Source of the DNA: Halichondria panicea
Lineage: Eukaryota > Porifera > Demospongiae > Suberitida > Halichondriidae
Length of the DNA stretch: 64,000 bases
Direction: 5' to 3'
NCBI RefSeq assembly: GCF_963675165.1
Contig: NC_087378.1
Location: 6,319,205 to 6,383,204 of the forward strand
In this document: positions 37,019 to 47,696 of the stretch, one piece after another
How the letters are laid out: each line of letters begins with the position of its first letter
Numbering within the stretch: position 1 is the first letter of the stretch
Notes under the pieces: generated by a model
Told to the model about the DNA's origin: nothing
Seen by the model: only the letters and a program-made list of their open reading frames with translations
Databases searched by the model: none
Made by a program: the position numbers and the translations under genes

Positions 37019-40000
37019 GATGTGAGGGGAGAGAGAAAGAGAAACAAAAGAAGTTACTCTTATTTGTTTCTGTTACCTATAATTAATGATTTGTCCGTAG
37101 CATTCGATGTAGTAATAAAAGTGAACTGTCGATTTTGAAGTATAGCTGCATGTTACTTAAGAGACTGTTTTTCATATTTCCCATAGATTTTCAGGGACCA
37201 CCTGCATACAAAATTCTACAAGATGCTGTGTATACGGCTGCTGAGGAAGTTAGTATGGTAAGCATAATAATTATTATGATCATATAAATCTGGACGCACG
37301 GGTGCTCAAATACTGAGGCGTTGGCTTAAACCATACGAACAGTTTATATACAAATGATTTGCACCGTCAGCTGTCATGATCGTACAGGGCTCTGCTGACA
37401 CCTTCGCTGCAAAGAAAAGGGGAAACTTTTGCTCGTTTGCTCAGAAACTGTTCATCTCTGCCAGCTATTCAGGGAATGAAGAGTAAGTTGACTATTGACT
37501 TTATTATAGTTTTTATAATTTCCGCACTTTTCCGAAAAATGGAACCTAATTGCATTGTGTAACTGCAGGTACAGCAGATGCATTGGGCTCAGTTTAAAAC
37601 GTTGTCTCAAATCATGGATCAACTGCTCAACTCAGGCAAGTCACACTAGTTGATACTACCAACTACCATTATACCTATGTACCCTGCATCCTAGTTATTT
37701 CAGTGAAGTGTGTGTTAGTGGTATTGTTGTACTTTTTTGCTGTAGGTACCTAAAGTGGAGCAGCTGGCTTGTGCCGAGTGTTTCGTAGCTCTTTGTGACA
37801 ACATTGGGCCCACTCTCGATGCTTTCAGCAAGTGAGTGCTCTATTAACTGCATCATCTGGGTAGCTAGTGCACAAGTGCGTTACTTTTGATGCTTATAAT
37901 TATTACGCTTTTGGTGTAACCAAGCTGCCGCCCCGTTTGATCACGTGACCTCCCCGGTTGCTGCTCAGGTAGCATCCTGAGGGGGGGGGGGCTCATCCAC
38001 CTGCACAGTGATCACATCAGCCGGGGTGTAGCACTATAAACAAGACTTTTAAGCCAAATAAGAGAAGATTAGAATCACACAGAGACAAGAGCACGTTGTT
38101 GAAAGGCTGGCTATATGCATGTGCACTGACCTGACCTGCGCATTATGCGCTACGTCTGCTGATCGCGTGTGTGGCCTTCCACACCTTTGTTTAACATGCA
38201 TCAATTGTTTATTGACAACGTATACATAATCAATTTTTCATCTACAGAGAGTCTTTGGATGAGTACTTCAATGGCCCAGTGAGGGAGAGCATTCTTTGTA
38301 ATGACAGTCCAAGGTGTGTTGGCTATACTGTCTTGTTAGGTCTTGTTGGCTATACTGTCTTGTTAGGTCTTGTTGGCTATACTGTCTTGTTAGGTCTTGT
38401 TGGCTATACTGTCTTGTTAGGTAGTGAGTTCGTGCACCTCCTCTTGGTAATGACAGTCCGAGGAGTGTGTTAACTATACTGGAGTATCTCGTTTGGTAGT
38501 GGGTTCGTGCACCTCCTCTTGGTAATGACAGTCCGTGGAGTGTGTTAACTATACTCGTGCACCTCCTAGAACCTCATAGCACACTGAATTGCTATGGGGC
38601 CTAAAAAGGTTGCTAAAGTAAACTGGGTATTTCGCTAACACTACGATCTTCCTTGAGTAGAGTTTGATAGTAGAACCCAGTACATGATTGTAGTTGCACT
38701 AATTATGCCTCGAGGCGTAGCCGCACGAGGGATACGGTAAAGCTGTCTGTGTGTCTGTTCCAGCTGTAACTGCTCAACGGTTGCAATGTGACGAAAACTA
38801 ACAGCTTCTATAGGCTTCTAGCCACGTTCTCTTGGATTTTGTGTCGTGGATTAGCAAACTAAAGCTTCTTTCTCGAGTTATGGCTAGTTTGACTCACATT
38901 GAAGGCTGTTGCAGTACGTCTCTTCAGAATCTTTCTAGCATCATCTGTTCGCACAAACTTTCTATTCAACATTTAAGTTAGCCTTGCACTAAAGCGCTAG
39001 CTCTTTGTTAGCTACAAGACTCAGAAAATATCTGTTAAAACAGCTAGCATGCAGTAGCCATTTATCTCTTTGGACACACCCTTTAATTATTCCTTAGGAT
39101 GTAATGCGCATGCGTGCTCATTCCCCTTGTGCTGTGAGAAAATAATATCCATCCAGATCCTCCTGGCAGAATCATCTTTTTCTTGAGGGCCTGGTAAGCC
39201 ACAAAACACTACCAATATAACAATATAGATAACAATATGCATGTACACAGGTCTTTTCTTCTTAGATATTATATACACTGAACTCCAGATCCTGGAAGAA
39301 TCAATTTTCTTCTTTCTTGAGGTCCTGGTAAGCCACATAATAGATAACAACAATAGATGCATGTAAATAAGTCTTTTCTTCTCAGTGAGTTTATATAGAT
39401 AAGCTAACTTTAATATTATAGAAACTACTATAACACTAATACTTTTTGAGCGAAAGCATAATATGGCGAGAGGCATTAGCAAGCGCACGCTTGCAACACT
39501 CGTTCTCATTTTGTGGGTGTACATGCATGTATGTCATTGAGCCAATGTTAGGGCCTTTTATATACACGTGTCTACATGTTTATAAGCATACAGGTCTGTA
39601 TAACATGTCTTTGATATTACCTTACACACAGGGAAGTGAAAGAAAAGCTGCTTGACCTCTCATTTAGGAGGGTGGGAAATTGGGGCGGTGCCAAGCCACA
39701 GAAACCGTCAGAAGAGGTTGCCTCACCTACGAGCCAAAGCTCAAGTGAACCCCCATTCACAAACTGCTCCCAACCTACACAAGCTACCTCTCCGGTACCA
39801 CCGGCTCTACAGCCACCTAGTAACATGGTACAGAAGGTCACTCCACTTTCACCCGACATCTTGCAACAACAATCCAGCCACCAGCACGCTTCAAGCCCGC
39901 CCTTTCCCAGTGCGTTTCCACAGCAAATGTTTCCAACACCTCCAAATGTACAATCCCTGTCCTCACAACAACCAGGGCCTCTTTCACCGCCAGCTGTTCT

Positions 40001-43000
40001 GCAGAGTCCTTTCGACAGCAACCAGCAATTTTCTCGATCCATGCTTGGCTACCCCTCGCCAGTTGGTTTGGAGCGACGAGGCGTGTTCTCTTCCCAGCAT
40101 TTTGCCAGAAATCAAGAACTGTTCTCACCGCACTACTACGTTAACTCGCAGCAGAGCAGTGCTACGCCTTCGTTGCCACAGCCACCACAACAGCAACCTG
40201 ATATTTGTGAGCCTGAGGGTACGTACGTTATCAGTTACTGTCCATAGGATACTGGCATTGCTACGCTGATGGATGTATGCTTGTGCTGATAGATTGTGTG
40301 TGACTCGATCTTTCCCTCAAATGTTTGTGTGCTCTCAGATTTTAGTCGTTTTGTCTTGCAGATGGTGATCCGTACAGACATACCCTGGAGATGTTAGAAA
40401 CTCTTGGCTTCCCTGAGCTACTGCCTAACTTCAAACAGCACATGTTGAGGGTGAGTAGGGCTGGGCTGGGTTCTTGTTAATGTCGGAATAGTTTCATGGC
40501 ACCAAAGATTAAGATTCCTTGAGTCCTAACTTCTGGGGCTTTGAATATCAACTACCATATAGAGGGTAATTTTCGTGGGACAAAATATTCGTGGTTGGAG
40601 CTCAAACCACACATATTTTACCCACGAATGAAGCGACCTTGCCTACCTTTACCTGCAGTGGAAGCTCCAACCACGAAATGTTACCCACGAAATTACCCGC
40701 ATATACGGTATGTGGTTGTTGTATACATACTAGTATTAACCACAAACTGATGGTTATCAGATTTATCTCGGATAAATAAGCGTGATGTAACAGTGCGTTG
40801 TATGGAGGTTCGGAGGTTGAGGGGTATCCTCTAAGTTGAACCCACCCCTATTCTACTACTTGACCTCTTTTGCTTATTTGTTCTGCATAATGCTGCTCAA
40901 TGTTTTGGCTATTTATTCTAGTCTAGCCTCGTGATAAATGACTTTATGATTCTTGCTCAGATACCTCGTGTATATCTGTCTATTGATGTAAGTTTGTGCG
41001 TTATCAATATATATATATATATATATATATACCGTATAGCGCGAAATTTTCGAGGCACTTATATTTCGTGGATTGGCCTCTAAAAGCCATTTCGTTGCAC
41101 AATGTTCGCGGAATGACTGCTTACCGGAAGCCACGCCTTTAAATATTTGCATGATAGCAGGTAATTCTAATTAAAGAACAATTTTCGTAGACTTAAATTT
41201 TCGTGTAGAATTCTATCCGCGAAAATTAAGCCCCTCGAAAATTTCGCGCTATACGGTATATAATGTCTGCATGGTTAAAACTATAATTGGTTGTGGCCCA
41301 GGCCAACGTTGGATGCTCACGTAGGATTGGGAAGTTTGTATCACTACAGAAAATTAGCAGCGTTCAAGTGCTAAAGGCGTATGAGCCAAAATGCTAAGCC
41401 AACTTGATCTAGGAACACATCACGGCAAGTTGGGGAGCAAGAGTATATGATAGAGAAGAGAGTGTCGAATGTAGACATGCTGTACATCAGATGTATGCGG
41501 AGAGTAACGTGACTTCCTACCCTAGTGGCATGCAAAATCTTGCAGCATTCTTACTGAGCTTTGCGGTTAACCGCCCACTATGATTAACCATGTTCCTAGT
41601 GACATGGGACAGTAGTTCCCAACCCTACGTGAGCGTCTAGGGTTGGGCCACACCCAATTAGGTTAAGACAAATGGCTCTTGCAAAGACCTCCTTACCATA
41701 ATATATCTGTTATAGATGTTGAAGGAGCTAGCTGTGATAAAAGTTCGGAGGGTCATCAGTCCAATTGTAACCACCCTCTTCCACTACTTGACCTCTTCTA
41801 ATTGTCGTCAGTGAACTAGATAGTATGCTGTATACCTTCCCTGTTTCACAATGGTGCTTGCTTTTAGTTTAGCCTCGTGTTTTCTGCCTTTATGATTATC
41901 TCGCTCATAGTCTTGATCTCGTTAAAGAAGCGGCTAGAGTCATTCAGTGTAATCTGGCTTTTGGATAGGCTCTCAATATTGGATTTGTGGTTGTTAACAT
42001 TATTCATCATCATTAATTGTGTGTGCATTCCAGTTAACCACAAACTGATGGTTATCAGAACTATCCGACATAAATAGGTACGATGTAACTGTGTGTGTAA
42101 GGGGGTCCGGAGGTTGAGGGTTATCTGTGAAATAAACCCCTCTTCCACTACTTGACCTCTGTTTTGCTGAAACAAAACTCGTTTGTGCCTTGAGGCGTAA
42201 GCCGCACGAAGAATATTAATTTTATCATACATGTTTTTCAAACTGCTCACAATGGTTACAATGCGTCATATAACTATTATAGGCTTCTAGCTGCAAACAC
42301 AATTTTTTTTAGCTTTTGACTCGTTTATTATAAACTTTTTCTCACTTAGTTTTACTGACAGTGACGGCTGTTGCAGTCTCTTGAGTTACTGTATACTGTT
42401 CCACCCACGCTCAAATTTGCGTGGGTGTTTAATGGTCACTCTGCGTCAATTCCTACATTCAGGAAACCCTCCTTTGTTGTTTTGTTTCTTATTATACGAA
42501 TAAAGGGGCAGGGGGCAGGGCTGCTGGAAAAGTTGTTCCCAAGTGAGAGTTGCAACAAAGATGCGGCTATTTCTAGCTGTTTTTGTAGGCAAATATGATG
42601 GCGACCGTAGAGTAGTGATAAGGATATATATTTTGCTGTAAGGTGTCTATGAACAAAATCTCTCTTTGAGTAAGGCCTGGGGTAATTTAGTGTAGTATAA
42701 GAACATTCTTGTTTTGGATAGACGTTGTGGTATATAATTATAATAACTCTTAAGTTTTGTCTTATACTTATTGTACTTATTGCACTAATTTATGGCAGTA
42801 AACCTCCAAGGACGAGGCCAAGGATGGTTTACGTTTGCCATAAATTTGAATGTAGTGGACTGTAAGTGTTATACACCCACTTGAATGAAAAGTACTTGCT
42901 ACCTAAGCTACCTCACCTTGGATACAACTAGCAAACAGTCTCAAAAACTATTGAAAACGAACAAAAAGCTTGTGCGTATAGCTTGAAACAATGTGCTAAG

Positions 43001-46000
43001 CTTCTAGCTATAGCTAGCTCTACGCACTAACTTGTCAATGTCCAAGCAGTGAGCCCCACCCATCTGTCCTGCCCTTGTCAACAAGTGTCTACCGTATAGC
43101 GGGTAAGTTTCGTGGGGTAAAAAATTCGTTCAACTCGAGAAAAGGTAGTTTTCGTGAGTAAAAATTTCGTTTAGTCTCGTGGCTGCACGGCATTCCTACG
43201 TTAAAGCCACACCTACGTAAAATTTCATGGAGATCAGCCTGCCCACGAAAATAACGAATATTTTACCCACGAAAATTATCCGCTATACGGTATTCTTTTT
43301 AGCTGTGTAGATCTGGTATAAAATCAGTGCGCTCTCAACGCAAGGGAGTTTATGAGGAATGTGCTCCAGGGCTGGGGTTTATGGTAGTTAAACCCCACCC
43401 AGTTGCTATGATACAAACCCCAAGTGGGAAATATGTTCTGTTAGATAAGACATGGTCAATCTTATCCATATTGCAAGTGAATACCTTAAGGTTACGGTAT
43501 ACTAATTGCTCATGAATAATTCATAAGATATTTATTTTCTTTATTTCTCATCACTACATTATTTTTGTAAATAGGAATGATTATCAATGAAAAGAGAACA
43601 TGAAACAATGCTAGCTATTATTGTAGCTAAAAGTATCTATGTCTTATAATCCAATGAAGTGGTCTGAGGTCAGCTGGAAAAAACTGAAAATTTTAGCGTC
43701 AAGTTTTGTTGACTGCATAGCTTCCAGGTTGTCTTTCTGACCAGTATTCGATGCCTAAAGACTTACTGGAGGGCGACTCGAAGAGATCTTGTTCATAGAG
43801 ACCTTACAGCAAAAAATATATCCTTGTTACTACTCTACAGTCGCCATATTAGCCTACAAAAACAGCTAGAAATGGCCGTAACTTTGTTTCAACTTTCTCT
43901 CTTGGGAAAAACTCTTCGAGTCGCCCTGCCCCTTTATTCGTATAATAAGAAACAGCAGACTATACGGTAAGGAGCAGTTTCCTGATGCTTAGAATTGACG
44001 CCAAGTGACCATTGCCAGATGAGAGCCATTTTACTAGTGTACTGCATTGAACACCCACGCAAATTTGAGCGTGGGTGGAACAGTATACCGTAACCTTAAT
44101 GTGACATATTTTCACAGGTAGATTTGTTTGCGTTTTTACAGTTTTGTACATTTTGCGGTATAATTTTTTGCGAAATGTCGATCTGGATACATTAAACAAG
44201 AGGGTGGCCAATTATTTGCGAGTACGAATTTTTGCGATTTTACTCTCATTCGCAGAAATAGCAGAAATTAATACACGCGAAAATATGTCACCTTAAGGTA
44301 TTAAATTTGTGGTTGTTAACATTATTCATTATCATTGTGTGTGTGTGTGTGTGTGTGCATTCCAGTTAACCACAAAGAGATGGTTATCAAAACTATCCGA
44401 CATAAATAGGCGTGGTGTAACCGTGTAGTGTAAGGAGGTCCGGAGGTTGAGGGTTATCTGTCAAATAAACCCCTCTTCCACTACTTGACCTCTGTTTTGC
44501 TGAAACAAAAGCGTAGCGGCACCAAAGAATACGGTGAAGCTGACTGTGTATTCCACTGAAACTGCTCAACATTTAACTTGTAAGTAGTCAAATTTTAGAA
44601 AAATATTTTTTCCACAATGCTTCTTACCATAATTATTGGAGGCTACACGAAGCATTTTTATCTCGAGGCATAACTACAGTAGACTGGTCTGTATCTGAGC
44701 CAATTATAGAGCCTCCTTCATTCCATTGAAGAAAAGCGCAAAATTATTGGATCTTTTTTCCTGGAAAATTTCATACTGAATTTATATGATCAGTCAGTAG
44801 CAGTAGTATATTACAGTGTAAATTTTTAGTATTAGATGGGCGTGGCTTGTCCATATAGGCTAATATCGGCTTCCACTCCATTCAGACGATTGTCATCCAC
44901 ACTGTTGCAGGCTGTGAGTCTTTTGTTAGCATAAAAGCCTACGGGTAGCTGTCAGATGGGCCATAAACCTTCAATCCACATCCATTCGTTGTGACATCAT
45001 TGTTTTACTGAGTATACACATTATCCTGCGTTAGCCGGTATCTGACTAATTTAACGCATGCGCAAGCAGTCGATCCCAGGCCCACCATCAGAGGAAATGT
45101 GGCCTGGTATCAAGGCTAATAATTATACTGCGTTTCAGCTGGACTTCCAATTCATTCTAGCGGCTCATGATCACTAGATATCTAGCTCATGAATAATTAA
45201 TGAGCAAATGGTTTTAGGCAATATTGAGTTTGTGGTTGTCAACGTTATTCATTGTCATTGTTGTGTGCATTCCATCAAAACCACAAACTGATGGTTATCA
45301 AAACTATCCGACATAAATGGGTGTGATGTAACTGTGTATTGTATGGAGGTCCGGAGGTTGAGGGTTATCCACTATGTTGAACCCACCCCTCTTCCACTAC
45401 TTGACCTCTTTTGCTTTTTGATTGCTTTATTGTGTGTGATATGTACGGCCCTCGGTTATCCAGCTTTGTAAAAAAATTGGCTGTCTCTTATATGCACCTA
45501 TCAATGTGTCGCCCCACCCCACCCCCCAAGAGGGGTCGGGCTTGTATGGGGGATTTGACCTTACCTCAGATCAAATTCCCCCTGATGGGGGAAGGATTCT
45601 GTGTCCAGTCAACACAGAAGATTTTTGAACCCCAAGCAGTTTGCACATCAAAACAGGTTATAAAAGTAGTCTTTACTACGCAAAGCCAGGTCAAATCTCC
45701 CAGTATGGGGCCAACATTTCAGGTCAAATTAGATCAAGTCAGTAGTGGGGCAACACATTGATAGGTGCATTACAAATTGTCCTGCTGTTTATCAATAAGT
45801 TAAGGCGTTGTTTATTCATTCGGTGTATTAAATTGGCTCTGAAACCAAGGTATCTGGAGAATGGAACGTAACTTCATTTTTTGTGTATGCATAAATGTGA
45901 CCAGCTTTTCATTGTTGCAGGATTTCGTGTTTGATCTGGATAAAGACATGACTCTTATCAAAGAATGCCTCACGGTGAGTCTCCGCATTTATTGTAACGG

Positions 46001-46844
46001 GTTATTCGTGTGAAGGAGTACCCTGCTATTAGAACATCTTTGCTAGTGGTATCCTCTTAGTGGTGGTGCTCTTCACCTGCAGATAGTTATAGGGCTTGTA
46101 GCATTGACAAATGTGTTGCTACCCTACAGAGTGCACAGCTGCCTCTAGGAGCTGTGGTGGGAATCATGTCCTTCCTAGAAAATAAACGGAAAATGAAGCA
46201 GAGGAAACCACCCACCCTGAGGCCTAACAACCACATCCCAAACTCTCCCCTCCAATCTCCTTACCAGTTTGATGTACGTCCATCCCCTCAGGCAATGCTG
46301 CCACAACTGATGCCTCCAACACCTCACCTTCAGGCTTATTGTCTACCGCCAGTACAACCCTTCATGCAGGCTGGAATGAACTATGCTGCTCCCAACCCTG
46401 TTACCCCCACAAGCACTGTCATCGTCACTCAGGCCAGTGTTCCTCAGACGCTGCCCATTACACTGCCTGCGGCTGAAGTGTCAGCTGCCCATTTGCCCTC
46501 TCCAGATGGGGCTGCGACAACAGGTCAGTTTCAAGTTCATTATTGTTTAATGCATGCCATGACTATACTGGTAACATTCTTAATGCGTGTGCAAAGAATG
46601 CAAATTACATTTCTCTCTCCCATTAGCTGAAGCTGACTCAAGTGGTGGCTTGACGGTTCGTCGACCCTCTTCCCACCGAAACTGGCACAAGCCAGAACCA
46701 GAGCCACCCAAAGATGGCGTCCATAGCAACAGCAAGCCACAAGTGGGAGGAGGATTCGGTAAATTCAGCTGCGTCCTTTGCCACAGTAACGAACACTCAA
46801 CCATGACCTGCGATCATCGAGATCGCTTCTTTGTCCACATGTAA
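29432..46844 (+). CDS. Tudor-MIF4G-SAM-zinc knuckle protein, 1455 aa, 20 exons
   Basis: Exons: 29432-29597, 30811-30985, 33406-33604, 33673-33797, 34198-34255, 34482-35485, 35635-35807, 35930-36468, 36528-36594, 36820-36954, 37187-37257, 37388-37482, 37569-37635, 37746-37831, 38248-38313, 39632-40218, 40362-40450, 45921-45974, 46130-46523, 46627-46844 (4368 nt, one frame). Exon 3 could instead end at 33541, also in frame. N-terminus MVPRGRGRGA is an RG motif. Residues 38-185 form an extended Tudor domain (GVWHRARV; VEVHFVDTG); the usual DYGN is DTGK, so the methylarginine cage may be incomplete. 242-640 is disordered with an acidic run (EEESSDDDDDEWDE). 800-1010 resembles MIF4G (AVQKIISNLTEDTVKEFEQQ). 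1206-1275 is SAM-like (LETLGFPELLPNFKQHMLR; GAVVGIMSFLENKRK). The C-terminus has CVLCHSNEHSTMTC, a CCHC-type knuckle. Likely an RNP scaffold in translation or germ granules; that role is inferred. Confidence 0.88.
31326..31932. mobile_element. Two adjoining foldback elements (family B-type ends)
   Basis: The first (31326-31736) has inverted ends TACTTGATTAAACGCCCA / GGGCGTTTAATCAAGTA. The second (31729-31932) has TACCATACGGGT(G)GAAAATTTCG / CGAAATTTTCTACCCGTACGG. They share the ACCGTA/TACGGT-type tips and abut. A short open frame inside the first (31338-31658) is not considered a gene. Confidence 0.65.
32409..32550. mobile_element. Family B foldback element (ACCGTATAGCGGG type)
   Basis: It starts TACCGTATAGCGGGTAATTG and contains TTTTCGTGGTTG...CACGAA and ATTTTACCCACGAATGAAGC, closely matching 40553-40710. 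Its right end is truncated or diverged. Confidence 0.6.
32988..33358. repeat. Dispersed repeat family C, copy 2
   Basis: Begins GTACCGTATATCTTCTAATT and matches 10700-11027. It sits in the intron just upstream of the acceptor of exon 3 of the Tudor gene. Confidence 0.6.
33922..34093. mobile_element. Family B foldback element
   Basis: Starts TACCGTATAGCAGGTG and ends ACGTTATACGGTA; the arms pair over most of their length. Intronic in the Tudor gene. Confidence 0.65.
36966..37018. repeat. TG-dinucleotide microsatellite next to a splice donor
   Basis: A (GT)n run of about 40 bp, ending in GCGCGCG, starts 12 bp after the donor of the exon 36820-36954 in the Tudor gene. Confidence 0.9.
38319..38421. 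repeat. 27-bp tandem repeat, about four copies, directly after a donor
   Basis: Units of GGCTATACTGTCTTGTTAGG plus a seven-base spacer start at 38321, 38348, 38375 and 38402, immediately after the donor of the Tudor-gene exon 38248-38313. The array stays open in one frame (VGYTVLLGL), but the donor and the downstream in-frame exon argue that it is intronic. Confidence 0.85.
38706..39060. mobile_element. Dispersed repeat family A, copy 3 (5' part)
   Basis: Starts ATGCCTCGAGGCGTAGCCGC and shares AGCTTCTATAGGCTTCTAG and TTGCACTAAAGCGCTAGCT with the copies at 11103 and 25750; the 3' terminal inverted repeat is missing. Confidence 0.6.
40553..40710. mobile_element. Family B foldback element
   Basis: Starts TACCATATAGAGGGTAATTT and ends AATTACCCGCATATACGGTA. 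Near-complete foldback of about 158 bp, no coding capacity. Confidence 0.75.
40711..40880. repeat. Dispersed repeat family D, copy 1
   Basis: Shares with the other D copies the blocks AACCACAAACTGATGGTTAT, GGAGGT(C/T)CGGAGGTTGAGGG and CTACTTGACCTCTTTTGCT. Family D has five full or partial copies in this one intron. Confidence 0.75.
41030..41259. mobile_element. Family B foldback element (GCGCGAAATTTT type)
   Basis: Starts TACCGTATAGCGCGAAATTT and ends with its complement, AAATTTCGCGCTATACGGTA. It is preceded by a (TA)n run, a possible target site for a TA-specific element. Confidence 0.8.
41982..42178. repeat. Dispersed repeat family D, copy 2
   Basis: Same blocks as the copy at 40711, here with the upstream part TTGTGGTTGTTAACATTATT. 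Confidence 0.75.
42391..44090. repeat. Large inverted repeat, arms about 280-310 bp, 1.1-kb spacer
   Basis: The left arm 42391-42671 (GTATACTGTTCCACCCACGC ... TAAGGTGTCTATGAACAAAA) is the reverse complement of the right arm 43777-44090 (... GCGTGGGTGGAACAGTATAC), with moderate divergence. The spacer holds an unrelated family B foldback at 43090-43292. No transposase frame is seen. Confidence 0.75.
43090..43292. mobile_element. Family B foldback element nested in the large inverted repeat
   Basis: Starts TACCGTATAGCGGGTAAGTT and ends AATTATCCGCTATACGGTA. Confidence 0.8.
44308..44512. repeat. Dispersed repeat family D, copy 3
   Basis: Closest to copy 2; contains an internal (GT)n expansion at about 44336-44356. 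Confidence 0.75.
45226..45420. repeat. Dispersed repeat family D, copy 4
   Basis: Matches copies 1-3, including TCCGGAGGTTGAGGGTTATC and CTTCCACTACTTGACCTC. Confidence 0.75.
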
Positions 46845-47035
46845 CTCAATTAGTTGAGACTGTTGAACATAAATTTTTTTGATGATGCTTCGCTTTTGTG
46901 TTACGATTCCATTTGCCTTGAATATTTATTGGCCAGGCAATTTCATATATTGATCACTTATTTACTCTCGTGGCATTCATCCCTCCATTATTATTCAGTC
47001 ATGTTAATACTAGCTTTTGCTCCTGCATGGTGAGA

Positions 47036-47499
47036 TTATAAAAGGTCATCAATAAATTCTTGTTTATGTTTGTCAATAAAGTAAACATGATTGTTATTGT
47101 CCTTTTGTGGGTTGCCACTGATGGTGCAGTAGTGGTTCCCTCTTCTTGCTGGATGGGTCTCTAAACCTGTGCAGAAAATAACTGGATAGTCTTAGGCTAG
47201 TTGGGCGTGGCTTAGCTCAGATCATTTACACTCTCACTTTTGATGTTGGGATGATAGAAGAAGTCGCTCCCTTTGTGGCTAGCATATTTGCTGTGCTTGA
47301 AGATCTTCCCATTGCTCACATCTGTAATCTTAGGTGGATGCAGTAGCTGTGTAGAAAAAAGACAAGATAGATGCTGATCTAGATCTAGTTATTATGTAGA
47401 CTACAAAAAACCAAAACGCAAGACTATTAGATGCTACGCTTGTTTGACCTCATCATGGCCTTCGTTTGAATTGCTTAAACTTGAAATTGAAGCACCCAT
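47036..47499 (-). CDS. Small 96-aa protein with myristoylation-type N-terminus, 3 exons
   Basis: Exons: 47449-47499, 47238-47346, 47036-47166 (291 nt in one frame with stop). Each exon is too short to stand out as an open frame. The start MGASISSL fits the N-myristoylation pattern (Gly2, Ser6), predicting membrane attachment. The middle is basic and aromatic (IFKHSKYASHKGSDFFYHP), followed by RRGNHYCTISGNPQ and an acidic, helical end (EFIDDLL). I recognise no family. Donor GAG|GTCAAA of exon 1 is weak, so the first 17 residues are less certain than the rest. The 3' end faces the Tudor gene 191 bp away; the poly(A) signals of that gene fall inside this last exon, so the transcripts overlap in antisense. 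It starts 198 bp from the Ig receptor in divergent orientation. Confidence 0.6.
47051..47080 (+). terminator. Poly(A) signals of the Tudor-domain gene
   Basis: AATAAA occurs at 47051-47056 and 47075-47080, about 210-235 bp after the stop at 46844. They overlap the last exon of the small minus-strand gene. Confidence 0.6.
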
Positions 47500-47696
47500 G
47501 GCATTTAGAACAGTTCAGCTTGTTTATTCACACCTTAAAATTAAATAAGTGACTGCGGTAATGTGTACATGTGTGGGTGTTGCTTCTGCAGTAGATACGC
47601 CCACTCAATGCTACCTTATTTAACAAGCCTCCCCAGAAAAGCTTGTACTGAAGATCTCAGCAGCAGATTCTGTAACAACTCGTTCCACTAGTAAAC
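47500..47696. promoter_or_regulatory. Divergent promoter of the 96-aa gene and the Ig receptor gene
   Basis: Only 197 bp lie between the start codons. The region is AT-rich with no clear core motif. Confidence 0.4.

Larger units (their letters stand above)
40451..45920 (+). other. 5.5-kb repeat-rich intron within the SAM-coding part of the Tudor gene
   Basis: Contents in order: family B element 40553-40710; family D copy 40711-40880; TA microsatellite 41008-41030; family B element 41030-41259; family D fragment about 41727-41810; family D copy 41982-42178; family A fragment 42184-42390; inverted-repeat left arm 42391-42671; family B element 43090-43292; right arm 43777-44090; family D copy 44308-44512; family A fragment 44513-44600; family D copy 45226-45420. 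The rest is AT-rich and I see no gene. Confidence 0.75.

Noticed and set aside
45411-45761. 116-codon + strand open frame in the large intron
   Set aside because: Overlaps a family D repeat and unique AT-rich DNA; no recognisable domain or splice support.
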